This document shows, one piece after another, positions 50,578-58,330 of a stretch of DNA of 64,000 nt; the stretch's first letter is position 1; every line of letters begins with the position of its first letter. The notes under the pieces were generated by a model. It worked only from the letters and a program-made list of their open reading frames with translations, did no database searches and was not told where the DNA came from. The stretch spans positions 11,754 to 75,753 of the forward strand of contig CANDFO010000003.1 in assembly GCA_947384055.1 (NCBI GenBank), in the 5' to 3' direction. This DNA is from an uncultured Flavonifractor sp. (lineage in GTDB: Bacteria > Bacillota > Clostridia > Oscillospirales > Oscillospiraceae). Position numbers and translations under genes: made by a program.

Positions 50578-52518
50578 TCAATAGTCCAGGTTCACCGCAT
50601 ATTTGGCGTTGCGCTCAATAAATTCCTTGCGGGGCTCCACCTTTTCTCCCATCAGGACAGAAAAAGTGGCGTCCGCCAGAACTGCATCGTCCAGCTCAAT
50701 GCGTTTTAACGTGCGGCGCTCCGGGTCCATAGTGGTCTCCCACAGCTCATGGGGATTCATCTCGCCCAAGCCCTTAAATCGGTTGATCTCAATTTTCGCG
50801 TTGGGATTGTCCCCCCGCAGTTCGGCGGAAATGGCGTCCCGCTCCTCCTCAGAGAAGGCCAGATGGGTGGTCTTGCCGCGGGTCAGCTTAAACAGTGGTG
50901 GCACGGCCGCGTAGACATAGCCCTGCTCGATCAGGGGTCGCATGAAGCGGAAAAAGAAGGTCAGCAGCAGGGTGCGGATATGAGAACCGTCCACGTCCGC
51001 ATCGGCCATGATAATCACTTTGTGATAACGAAGACGGTTTGGGTCAAAGTCATCTCCAATGCCCGCGCCCAGGGCGGTAATCACCGGCTGGAGTTTGTCG
51101 TTTCCATAGACCTTGTCGGCTCTGGCCTTCTCCACATTGAGCATTTTGCCCCACAGAGGGAGAATAGCCTGAAACCGGGAATCTCTCCCCTGGGTGGCGG
51201 AGCCTCCGGCGGAATCGCCCTCGACGATATACAGCTCGGTCAGCTCCGGATTATTTTCATTACAGTCCCGCAGCTTGTCGGGCATGGCCGCCCCGCCCAG
51301 GGCAGTTTTGCGACGGATAGATTCCCGGGCTTTTCGGGCGGCTTCCCGGGCGCGGTTGGCCATAAGCGCCTTATCCAGAATCGCCCGGCCCACAGCGGGA
51401 TTTTCCTCTAAAAACTCCTCCAGCCGGTCGCTGACCAGTCCTGCCACCATGGCACGGATCTCACTGTTGCCCAGCTTGGCCTTGGTCTGTCCTTCAAACT
51501 GGGCGTCGGTGAGCTTTACCGAGATGACGCAGGTAATTCCCTCCCGGCAGTCCTCTCCGGAGACTTTTTCCTCATCCTTCAAAATCTTCATCTTGCGGCC
51601 GTAGGCGTTGAGTACGGTAGTCAGAGCCCGCTTAAAGCCCTCTTCGTGCATGCCGCCCTCCGGCGTGTGGACATTGTTGGCAAAAGAAATAATAGTCTCA
51701 TTATAGCCGTCGTTATACTGAAAGGCCACCTCTGCTACAGAATCGTCTTTCTCTCCTGCCATATAGACCACGTTTTCATGGATTGGGGTTTTTGCCCGGT
51801 TCAGCCAGGTGACAAATTCCCGGATGCCCCCGGCGTAGTGCATTTCGTCGGTCTGTTCCCGCCCGGGGCGCTCGTCAACGGTGCGGATCCGTACACCGGC
51901 GTTTAAGAACGCCTCCTCCCGCATGCGGGTGTGGAGCGTCTCATAATTATATTCCGTTACCTCGAACATCTCCGGGTCCGGCTTAAAAACTACTTCCGTT
52001 CCATGGCGCTGGGTATCACCGACAATCTTCATCTCCTGGGTGACTTGTCCCCGGGAAAACTTCATCTCATAGATTTTTCCGTCCTTGTGCACACGCACTT
52101 CCAGCCACTGACTAAGGGCGTTGACTACGCTGGCGCCTACTCCATGCAGTCCGCCGGATACCTTGTAGCCGCCGCCGCCAAATTTTCCGCCTGCGTGAAG
52201 AATGGTAAACACCACTTCCAGAGCGGGCTTGCCGGTCTGCTCCTGCATATCCACCGGGATGCCCCGTCCATTATCGGTGACGGTAATAATGTCGCCCGCA
52301 CCGATTTTTACTGTGATTTCATCGCAATATCCTGCCAGAGCCTCGTCAATGGAGTTGTCCACTATCTCATAGACCAGGTGGTGCAGTCCGCTCTCTGACG
52401 TGGAGCCGATATACATGCCGGGCCGCTTGCGGACCGCTTCCAATCCCTCCAGTACCTGAATTTCAGACGCGCCGTACTCGTGGTCTACCTGGGTAGCGCT
52501 GTTGTATAACTCTTCCAT
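50578..52518 (-). CDS. gyrB: DNA gyrase subunit B
   Basis: GyrB is the ATPase subunit of gyrase. The ATG at 52518 (MEELYNSATQVDHEYGASEI) has GGAGG five bases upstream. The 646-residue protein has the GHKL motifs EIVDNSIDEALAG and DNGRGIPVD. The TOPRIM domain carries EGDSAGGSATQGRDSRFQAI and the metal-binding MADADVDGSHIRTL. The C-terminal tail with KGLGEMNPHELWETTMDPE is intact. It is followed by gyrA after 55 bases. Confidence 0.97.
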   Translation of the reverse strand: MEELYNSATQVDHEYGASEIQVLEGLEAVRKRPGMYIGSTSESGLHHLVYEIVDNSIDEALAGYCDEITVKIGAGDIITVTDNGRGIPVDMQEQTGKPALEVVFTILHAGGKFGGGGYKVSGGLHGVGASVVNALSQWLEVRVHKDGKIYEMKFSRGQVTQEMKIVGDTQRHGTEVVFKPDPEMFEVTEYNYETLHTRMREEAFLNAGVRIRTVDERPGREQTDEMHYAGGIREFVTWLNRAKTPIHENVVYMAGEKDDSVAEVAFQYNDGYNETIISFANNVHTPEGGMHEEGFKRALTTVLNAYGRKMKILKDEEKVSGEDCREGITCVISVKLTDAQFEGQTKAKLGNSEIRAMVAGLVSDRLEEFLEENPAVGRAILDKALMANRAREAARKARESIRRKTALGGAAMPDKLRDCNENNPELTELYIVEGDSAGGSATQGRDSRFQAILPLWGKMLNVEKARADKVYGNDKLQPVITALGAGIGDDFDPNRLRYHKVIIMADADVDGSHIRTLLLTFFFRFMRPLIEQGYVYAAVPPLFKLTRGKTTHLAFSEEERDAISAELRGDNPNAKIEINRFKGLGEMNPHELWETTMDPERRTLKRIELDDAVLADATFSVLMGEKVEPRKEFIERNAKYAVNLDY

Positions 52519-52590
52519 AGATACCTCCAATAACCGCTTTCCGCGGCTGTTATGTGAAAGGGCGGCCGGCCGCCCTGCTGTCTGCGCTTC

Positions 52591-52872
52591 TTATACAGTC
52601 AAGCTGTCGCTTCCAAAACTCATATTCTCCGCCCTGCCCCGCAGTGTCGCTGTGGACAGCTGTGAGAGATAAATTACCGGGGGACCCTGATCCGACTGGC
52701 ACAGTATAAAGGATTTCGGAAGATCCTCCGACACATTGACTACCTGACCTCTGCGCTCCGCCTGTTCCAGCGTTCTGCGTGTGCGCTTGCTGAAACTTGT
52801 ATTGTCCAAATCGAATATTCCAATGATATCCCGGTAAGGGACAACTACCGACTGTCCTAAATGAAGGTACAT
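52591..52872 (-). CDS. remB: Extracellular-matrix regulator RemB-like (DUF370)
   Basis: The 93-residue product begins MYLHLGQSVVVPYRDIIGIF and matches the RemB/YaaB family found between recF and gyrB in Bacillus. RemB regulates matrix and osmoprotection genes there; its role in Clostridia is not known. The motif IGIFDLDNTSFSKRTRRTLE is intact, with a longer than usual C-terminal tail. Its position in the recF-gyrB gap supports the call. Confidence 0.88.
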   Translation of the reverse strand: MYLHLGQSVVVPYRDIIGIFDLDNTSFSKRTRRTLEQAERRGQVVNVSEDLPKSFILCQSDQGPPVIYLSQLSTATLRGRAENMSFGSDSLTV

Positions 52873-52905
52873 TGATCCGCGTCCTTTTCTTTTGACTTTA
52901 GGGCG

Positions 52906-52968
52906 GTTTCCTACAGCGTGCCGCTTCGCCCGTTACGGAGTAAGGGCAAAGCGCCGGGACGTGGAAAC
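52906..52968 (-). other. Long hairpin in the remB leader
   Basis: GTTTCC/GGAAAC (52906-52911 and 52963-52968) enclose GCTTCGCCC/GGGCAAAGC (52923-52931 and 52944-52952, one wobble) and TTAC/GTAA at the tip. On the minus strand it lies 34 bases before the remB start. No T-run follows, so it looks more like a structured leader than a terminator. The rest of 52873-53090 shows nothing else apart from CTTTCCC/GGGAAAG just after recF. Confidence 0.5.
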
Positions 52969-53090
52969 AGAACAGCCCGGGGATGGGTCCACGGGAAGGG
53001 GGTCCGCTGGAGGCATGACAAGCCAAATCTCAGCAGGAACCAACATGGGAGAAGCATCGACTTTCCCTCAACGGGAAAGAATCATCTTCT

Positions 53091-54209
53091 TTAACCGGTT
53101 CTGTTTTGAAGCAGCTGCCCGTCGTGTACATAAAACGTTCTCCCCTGTTCCAGCTGTGCCAATCCCATATCCTCGCAGCAGGTAATAAAAACCTGTCCTC
53201 CGGTAATACGCTGAAGCACATATTCCTGCCGTTTCTGGTCCAGCTCGCTCAACACGTCGTCTAAAAGCAGAACCGGCCATTCTCCGGTCTCCTGCTGAAC
53301 GATCTCCCTGGACGCCAGTTTTAAAGACAGCGCCGCGGTGCGGGTCTGCCCCTGCGAAGCAAATCCCTTGGCGCTGATATCGTTGATCAACACCTCCAGG
53401 TCATCCTTATGAGGACCGGACAGACACTGCCTGGCCTCCAGCTCCGCCTGTCTGTGGCTCTGCTGATGTTCCATCAGCCGGGCAAAGAGTTCTCTCTGGG
53501 GGGCAGTCGGATCAGAAATTGTGCTGACGGTCTCATAATGAAGCCCCAGCTCCTCCCGCCCGCCGGAAAAATCCCGGTGTATCGCCTGAGCCGTCTCATG
53601 CAGGCGCTTTATAAAGTGAGCCCGGTAGTGGATAAGCACCGCCCCCGTCTGCGCCATACGCAGGCTGAACTCATCCAAAGTATCCAGCAGAGAGGGCTTT
53701 TCCTCCCAGTCCCGCAGAATGCGGGTCTTGTGCTCATGGAGCCGCCGGTATTCTGCCAGCGCCTCGCTGTACCGGGGCCGGAGCTGACAAATACAGGTAT
53801 CCAGAAAACGTCGCCGCACTGCTGCTCCTTCCCGGATTAAATAGAGGTCCTCCGGACAAAACAGCACCGTAGCCAGGATTCCGGACAGCTCCGCCGCGCT
53901 TTTCAGCCGGATGCCGTTGGAGACCAGCTGCCGCCGTCCGGCCCGTTGAAGCCGGGCCTCTAAAGTAAATTCCCGTCCTCTGCTCCGCAGCTTTCCGGTT
54001 AAAAAGGCGTGGTCCTGTTCAAATTGAATCAGCTCCCGGTCATACCGGGCCCGGTGGGAGGACGCTGTGGACAGATAGGCCACGGCCTCCAGCAGATTGG
54101 TCTTTCCTTGGGCATTTTCTCCGTAAATCACGTTGACTCCCGGGGCAAACTCGGCTTTCAGCCTGTTATAGCTGCGGAAGTTTTCCAGCTCAATGGATGT
54201 GAGAATCAT
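53091..54209 (-). CDS. recF: DNA replication and repair protein RecF
   Basis: RecF helps load RecA at single-strand gaps. The 372-residue SMC-like ATPase has Walker A in YGENAQGKTNLLEAVAYL, the ABC-type signature SQGQTRTAALSLKLA and Walker B in WPVLLLDDVLSELDQKRQ. The start overlaps the end of yaaA by 4 bases. The order dnaN-yaaA-recF-remB-gyrB is the conserved origin arrangement. Confidence 0.96.
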   Translation of the reverse strand: MILTSIELENFRSYNRLKAEFAPGVNVIYGENAQGKTNLLEAVAYLSTASSHRARYDRELIQFEQDHAFLTGKLRSRGREFTLEARLQRAGRRQLVSNGIRLKSAAELSGILATVLFCPEDLYLIREGAAVRRRFLDTCICQLRPRYSEALAEYRRLHEHKTRILRDWEEKPSLLDTLDEFSLRMAQTGAVLIHYRAHFIKRLHETAQAIHRDFSGGREELGLHYETVSTISDPTAPQRELFARLMEHQQSHRQAELEARQCLSGPHKDDLEVLINDISAKGFASQGQTRTAALSLKLASREIVQQETGEWPVLLLDDVLSELDQKRQEYVLQRITGGQVFITCCEDMGLAQLEQGRTFYVHDGQLLQNRTG

Positions 54210-54418
54210 TGAACGATCAATACCGTGCCGTCCAGCTCCGCCCGGTCTCCGGGCCGGAGCTTACGCCCCCGCTGAGTGCATACCGCACCGTTTACCCGGA
54301 CCCGGCCCTCCTGGATCAGCTCCTTGGCCTCTCCGCCGGTCTCTGCCAAGCCCTCAAATTTCAGCAGCGCCTCCAGCTTAATGAAGGGGGTTCTGATGGC
54401 TGTAAGTCTCTCTTCCAT
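54206..54418 (-). CDS. yaaA: S4-domain RNA-binding protein YaaA
   Basis: The 70-residue product is a single S4 RNA-binding domain (FIKLEALLKFEGLAETGGEA, LIQEGRVRVNGAVCTQRGRK). It is the small protein conserved between dnaN and recF in Firmicutes; in Bacillus it has been linked to ribosome assembly. The ATG at 54418 follows GGGGAG; a GTG one codon upstream is equally placed. It overlaps recF by 4 bases and follows dnaN by 6 bases. Confidence 0.93.
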   Translation of the reverse strand: MEERLTAIRTPFIKLEALLKFEGLAETGGEAKELIQEGRVRVNGAVCTQRGRKLRPGDRAELDGTVLIVQ

Positions 54419-54424
54419 CACCGT

Positions 54425-55537
54425 CTACTCCCCCGCCTTCAGGCGCACGGGAAGAACCATATAGAGAAAATTCTCTTCTCCCTCCACCGGCAGAATTACA
54501 CAGGGCGAGACCCCGGTGGACAGCTCCAGCCGGACCCGGTCCGCGGGAGCGGCTTTTAAGGCGTCCATCAAATATTTATTGTTGAAGCCGATCTCTAAAC
54601 CGCCGCCGTTTCCATTGAGGGGACATATGTCGTTGGCGTCTCCAATGGCGGTTTTGGTGGACAGTCGAAGCACATTCTCGTCAAATATACAGCGCAGAGG
54701 ACTTTTCAGCTTGTCGCTGATGATGAGGCTTACCCGGTCAATGGAGGAGAGCAGCATACGGGTATCCCCCTCAATCCGGATAGGATTATTGCGGGGGATG
54801 GCCTGGCGGTAAGCCAGAAATTCTCCCTCCAGCCGGCGGGCTACCAGCATGGTATTTCCCACCTTAAACATTACATGGCGGGCCCCCTGAATGACAGACG
54901 CGTCTTCATCCACATCCCCGCAGATTTTTTCCACTTCGGAAAGCGCCGCACCGGGAACGACGAAGGAGAAGGCATCGGCCCCCTCTTTTTTGTCAATAGG
55001 TTCCCGCCGGAGAGCCAGCCGGTAGCCGTCTACCGAGACTACCGTGAGGGTATCTCCCTCCGCTTCAAACAGAGAGCCGGTGTGGATGGGACGGCTTTCA
55101 TTGTCGCTGACGGCAAAGAGAGTCTGTGAGATCATGGAGCGCAGGCGGCTTTGAGGAATAAACAGGGTGTTTTGATACTCTACAGAGGGCAGTTCAGGGA
55201 ATTCTTCCGAGCTGGTACCCATAATGTTGAATTCACTCATACCGCATTTGATATTGACTGTGTAATTGGCAGACTGGAATGTAATGATATCGTCAGGAAG
55301 TTTGCGGATGATTTCTCCGAAAAGACGGGCCCCGAGAACCATGGAGCCGGGCTCCGTAATGTCTGCGGATACAATGGTGCGGATGCCTGTTTCCAGATTA
55401 TAGCCGGTTAAGCGCAGGTCGCTGCCGGCCTCCAGGAGGATTCCTTCCAGAGCCGGGATAGAGCTTTTGGGTGAGACGGCCCGGGAGGCGGTGGAAATGG
55501 CGGCTTGAAGCAGCGCTTTTTCGCAGGTGAATTTCAT
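54425..55537 (-). CDS. dnaN: DNA polymerase III sliding clamp (beta)
   Basis: The beta clamp tethers the polymerase to DNA. The 370-residue product starts at the ATG at 55537 (MKFTCEKALLQAAISTASRA), nine bases after GGAGG. It has three similar clamp domains and ends in the conserved motif region LYMVLPVRLK. The open frame extends far upstream into the DnaA-box region, but that part is not coding. Confidence 0.97.
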   Translation of the reverse strand: MKFTCEKALLQAAISTASRAVSPKSSIPALEGILLEAGSDLRLTGYNLETGIRTIVSADITEPGSMVLGARLFGEIIRKLPDDIITFQSANYTVNIKCGMSEFNIMGTSSEEFPELPSVEYQNTLFIPQSRLRSMISQTLFAVSDNESRPIHTGSLFEAEGDTLTVVSVDGYRLALRREPIDKKEGADAFSFVVPGAALSEVEKICGDVDEDASVIQGARHVMFKVGNTMLVARRLEGEFLAYRQAIPRNNPIRIEGDTRMLLSSIDRVSLIISDKLKSPLRCIFDENVLRLSTKTAIGDANDICPLNGNGGGLEIGFNNKYLMDALKAAPADRVRLELSTGVSPCVILPVEGEENFLYMVLPVRLKAGE

Positions 55538-55616
55538 AGCGGTAAACCTCCGTTTCTCCTCTCCGGCGGAGAGGGAAGGATAATAGTTCGTAATAGTAAG
55601 CCGTAGGAAAAAATAT

Positions 55617-55761
55617 TGTGGAAAAACAGCGGAAACCGTTGATAGAACAGGGATTGACCCTACACAGGGTATGTGGAAAAAATCCTGTGTTCTCCACAGA
55701 AGAAAAAAGAAGGGAAAGTTATGCACAGGGTTCTTTCCACATATCCACAAAATGTGGAAGG
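55617..55761. promoter_or_regulatory. DnaA-box cluster between dnaA and dnaN (oriC part)
   Basis: Seven TTATNCACA-like 9-mers occur in 145 bases. On the plus strand they are TTCTCCACA (55690), TTATGCACA (55719, exact consensus), CTTTCCACA (55733) and ATATCCACA (55741). On the minus strand they are TTTTCCACA (55617-55625 and 55672-55680) and CCTTCCACA (55753-55761). The AT-rich segment 55582-55616 could be an unwinding element. The cluster could serve oriC, dnaA autoregulation or both. Confidence 0.75.
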
Positions 55762-57075
55762 TTACTCATATCGGGCGTTGATATTGGTATTGATGTCTTT
55801 GATGACTTCGGCCACTTCGGGGGACTGCTTCATAAGCTTTTCTATACGCTCAATAGAGTGCATAACGGTGGAGTGATCTCGGTCGCCGAATTCCCGGCCG
55901 ATCTCTTTCAGGGAGAGATTGGTCATGCGGCGGATCTGGTACATGGCGATTTGCCGGGCTAAAGCGGTGTCCTTGGTGCGCCCCTGACCGCGTATGGCGT
56001 CGGCCTCAATATTATAAAATTTACTGACTTCTTCAATGATCACGTCGGAGGAGGGGAGAAAATCGGCTTTGTCTTTGAACATATCCCGAACGGCCCGGGT
56101 GACAGTCTCTACATTGACATTTTCTCCCATCAGCTCCTGAAAGGCCAGAATTTTGTTGACGGTGCCTTCAATCTGGCGGACGTTGGAGGTAATATTTTCA
56201 GCAATGTATTGGAGTACCGGGTCCGGCAGGTTCATGCCCCGGCGAATGGCCTTGTTTTTGATGATAGCCACCCGGGTCTCATAGTCGGGGGGCTGGATGT
56301 CTACAGGCAGTCCCCATTCAAAACGGGTGCGCAGGCGGTCGTCCAGCCGGAGCATCTCTTTCGGGGGGCGGTCGGCGGTGAAAACGATCTGCCGGCCCGC
56401 CTCATAGAGAGAATTAAATGTGTGAAACATTTCCTCCTGAGAGCTCTCTTTTCCGGCGATAAATTGTACGTCGTCCATAAGAAATACGTCGGCAAAGCGG
56501 TATTTCTCCCGGAATTCCTGGTTGCGGCCTTCCCGGATGGCCTGAATCAGCTCGTTGGTAAAGGCATCGCCCTTAATATACAGAATTCGGAAGTCCGGGT
56601 GGCTGGCGTGGAGCTTGTGGGCGATGGCGTAGAGCAGGTGGGTTTTGCCAAGGCCGGATTCCCCGTAGATGAAAAGGGGGTTGTAGGACTGCCCCGGGCG
56701 GTCGGCTACCGACTGCGCCGCTGCGTGGGCAAATTTATTGGAGGCGCCCACCACAAAGCGCTCAAAGGTGTATTCCTCTGTGCCGGGCATAAAGGTCTCG
56801 TCAACGGATTTGACCTGCTGGTCCAGCTCTCCTTCCCCCAGGATGACGACCTCGAAGTCGGCGGAAAAAAGCTCCCGCAGAGCTTTTTGTACCGCGGGCA
56901 GATAGCGGGATTTGATGATATCCCGTTTGAAGTTGGAGGGGGTATGAAGCACAAAGCGGTTTTCATCCAGTGAAACAGCCTGTGCGTCGTCAAACCACGT
57001 ATTGATCGTGGTAGAGGTCATGTCCCCCTCCATCAGAGAGAGAATTTTGGTCCAGATATCGGCCGGAGAGTTCAT
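55762..57075 (-). CDS. dnaA: Chromosomal replication initiator DnaA
   Basis: DnaA binds DnaA boxes and opens oriC. The ATG at 57075 (MNSPADIWTKILSLMEGDMT) lies nine bases after GAGGTG; a GTG 12 bases upstream is the alternative. The 437-residue product has the N-terminal helicase-loading domain, the AAA+ core (YGESGLGKTHLLYAIAHKLH; Walker B VFLMDDVQFIAGK) and the C-terminal DNA-binding domain with the signature GREFGDRDHSTVMHSI. Length and domains are normal. Confidence 0.98.
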   Translation of the reverse strand: MNSPADIWTKILSLMEGDMTSTTINTWFDDAQAVSLDENRFVLHTPSNFKRDIIKSRYLPAVQKALRELFSADFEVVILGEGELDQQVKSVDETFMPGTEEYTFERFVVGASNKFAHAAAQSVADRPGQSYNPLFIYGESGLGKTHLLYAIAHKLHASHPDFRILYIKGDAFTNELIQAIREGRNQEFREKYRFADVFLMDDVQFIAGKESSQEEMFHTFNSLYEAGRQIVFTADRPPKEMLRLDDRLRTRFEWGLPVDIQPPDYETRVAIIKNKAIRRGMNLPDPVLQYIAENITSNVRQIEGTVNKILAFQELMGENVNVETVTRAVRDMFKDKADFLPSSDVIIEEVSKFYNIEADAIRGQGRTKDTALARQIAMYQIRRMTNLSLKEIGREFGDRDHSTVMHSIERIEKLMKQSPEVAEVIKDINTNINARYE

Positions 57076-57115
57076 ACCAGGGGACACCTCTTTTCTCAGG
57101 ATCTTATATTATTCT

Positions 57116-57144
57116 ATTATACCAAATTTTTGGGGTAAGGGCAA
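57116..57144 (-). promoter_or_regulatory. Promoter of dnaA
   Basis: On the minus strand TTGCCC (57144-57139), a 17-base spacer and a perfect TATAAT (57121-57116) are present, giving a start near 57109 and a leader of about 34 bases. The surrounding 57100-57185 is strongly AT-rich and could also be an unwinding element. Confidence 0.75.
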
Positions 57145-57306
57145 TATTTTCAGGAGAACATTTCAAAAATTATAATATTATTTCCACTATTTTGGAGTGA
57201 AGGGGACAAAAATTTCCGGCAGGCAGGTGTGCTGTGAAAAAGCGGTTTTGAGGTAGGACAGCCGTGGGCATTTTTCAAGATTGCGTAAATTTTGCGGGCT
57301 CCTTGG
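57145..57306. other. AT-rich dnaA upstream region
   Basis: No gene is supported. There are long A/T runs (CAAAAATTATAATATTATTT) and one TTTCCACTA, a poor DnaA-box match. The segment separates the divergent dnaA and tRNA-Arg promoters. Confidence 0.4.
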
Positions 57307-57335
57307 TTGACTGTCCGGGTCAGATGATATATAAT
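57307..57335 (+). promoter_or_regulatory. Promoter of the tRNA-Arg transcript
   Basis: TTGACT (57307-57312), a 17-base spacer and a perfect TATAAT (57330-57335) point towards the tRNA gene. The predicted start is near 57342, giving a precursor leader of about 140 bases. Confidence 0.8.
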
Positions 57336-57390
57336 GCCAATGTATCGGCGTTACTTGAACGTTAATGCATGTTCGTGATCTGGCCGGAAC

Positions 57391-57410
57391 AGAGCGTCCG
57401 CCTCTTAAGC
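57391..57410 (+). repeat. tRNA-like fragment (20 bases) in the tRNA-Arg leader
   Basis: AGAGCGTCCGCCTCTTAAGC matches 57505-57524 of the tRNA-Arg gene except for one base in the anticodon. It covers the D-arm end, anticodon stem 5' side and loop. The surrounding bases do not continue the match, so it is not a full tRNA. It could be a relic of a former tRNA gene or of an integration event. Confidence 0.7.
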
Positions 57411-57483
57411 ACACACAGCTTCATCCGTTTTTCTCCCTTGGTGTGGATTGTGCTGGTTCAAGTTGCCTCGTACAAATCAATAA

Positions 57484-57560
57484 GCCCCGATAGCTCAGCA
57501 GGATAGAGCGTCCGCCTCCTAAGCGGAAGGCCGCTGGTTCGAATCCAGTTCGGGGTGCCA
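57484..57560 (+). tRNA. tRNA-Arg (anticodon CCT), CCA encoded
   Basis: The 77-base gene folds as a standard tRNA: acceptor GCCCCGA/TCGGGGT (first pair G-T), anticodon stem TCCGC/GCGGA with loop CTCCTAA (anticodon CCT, reading AGG), T-arm GCTGG-TTCGAAT-CCAGT, discriminator G and an encoded CCA. It lies divergent from dnaA, with its own promoter and terminator. Confidence 0.97.
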
Positions 57561-57587
57561 CGTCGGGGCAAAGTCCGCTCCGTTTTA

Positions 57588-57616
57588 GAATCCCGTCCAA
57601 AGGACGGGATTCTTTT
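57588..57616 (+). terminator. Terminator of tRNA-Arg
   Basis: GAATCCCGTCC and GGACGGGATTC form an 11-pair stem around AAA, followed by TTTT. It lies 27 bases after the tRNA. Confidence 0.88.
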
Positions 57617-57639
57617 ACTTTGCTCCCTTGCCCCTCCTC

Positions 57640-57674
57640 TCCAAACCGGACCCGCTGCGCTGGGCTCCGGTTTG
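57640..57674. other. Additional hairpin after tRNA-Arg
   Basis: CAAACCGGA and TCCGGTTTG enclose CCC/GGG pairs, followed by GTTTTGGG. It could be a second, weaker plus-strand terminator. Confidence 0.45.
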
Positions 57675-57718
57675 GTTTTGGGTGCAGACTTGAGAAAATC
57701 GTTTTTGACCGCTTACCT

Positions 57719-57756
57719 CAAAAAAACGACAGGATTCGGTAAGAACCCTGTCGTTT
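57719..57756 (-). terminator. Terminator hairpin abutting repeat copy 2
   Basis: AAACGACAGG (57724-57733) pairs with CCTGTCGTTT (57747-57756). On the minus strand it is followed by a T-run (plus-strand A-run 57720-57726). It directly follows the repeat in the same orientation as the terminator that follows copy 1, although the hairpin sequence is unrelated. Confidence 0.7.
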
Positions 57757-57760
57757 CAGT

Positions 57761-57932
57761 CTGTCGAAAAACTTCTCCCGCGGGAAAGCCTCGCAGAGTT
57801 TTGCCGCCCTTGGGCGGCAAAATAAAGTCAGAATTGGTCATTTTCGGGGACATGTGCCTGGGAAATGACATTGCCCAGCCTGCAAGTATACCCAAAGAGT
57901 ACGCGCGGCAGGCCGGAGGCCTTTTTCGACAG
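57761..57932 (-). repeat. MITE-like dispersed repeat, copy 2 (inverted relative to copy 1)
   Basis: It is bounded by CTGTCGAAAAA (57761-57771) and CTTTTTCGACAG (57921-57932), near-perfect terminal inverted repeats. The interior matches copy 1 at 22603-22798 over most of its length, including CATTTTCGGGGACATGTGCC (reverse complement of the copy 1 block) and the GCCGCC/GGCGGC hairpin, whose loop differs. It lacks the 24-base insertion of copy 1. Short frames cross it but carry no start signals or known domain. Confidence 0.75.
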
Positions 57933-57993
57933 GCTCAAGCCGTGTTTAGGGGCGCAGCTTTCGCCTTGGCAGAGAAAACTGTGATTTGGCCGG

Positions 57994-58203
57994 TCAGAGG
58001 GTAAAATCTTCATCCTTCAGACGGCTGAAGTCCGGGGCGGCAGGCGCCGGAGGCACACGCTTCAGCGGGTCGTACTGGAAGGAACGGCAGCTGCCGCCGG
58101 GACTGACTACCCCGTGTCTGCCGCAGAGAATTTTATCTGACTCCAGCTGGGTGCCCCTGGCACAGTAAGTACAGCGGGGCTCAATATGTTTTTGAAAGAG
58201 CAT
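57994..58203 (-). CDS. Small Cys-rich (zinc-ribbon-like) protein, unknown function
   Basis: The 69-residue product starts at the ATG at 58203 with AGGAGG seven bases upstream. It reads MLFQKHIEPRCTYCARGTQL, then CGRHGVVSPGGSCRSFQYDP and a Pro/Ala tail. CxxC plus two further Cys and a His suggest a small zinc-binding fold. The strong ribosome site and compact conserved look support a real gene. No function is known to me. It follows ylbJ by about 127 bases. Confidence 0.72.
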   Translation of the reverse strand: MLFQKHIEPRCTYCARGTQLESDKILCGRHGVVSPGGSCRSFQYDPLKRVPPAPAAPDFSRLKDEDFTL

Positions 58204-58330
58204 AGCACATCCTCCTGCCGCCCTGAAATGAACATAGGATGAATACCGTGGAGATAGGGTATTTACAATAGCGCCGCCTGCTGTTCAGACGGATATAAAA
58301 CGGCAGGCTGAAAGTGGAAATTTGTGTTTA

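Noticed and set aside
54425..55750. Extended dnaN frame reaching back to the dnaA stop
   Set aside because: The extra N-terminal part overlaps the DnaA boxes. MKFTCEKALLQ has a good GGAGG site and matches the family start.
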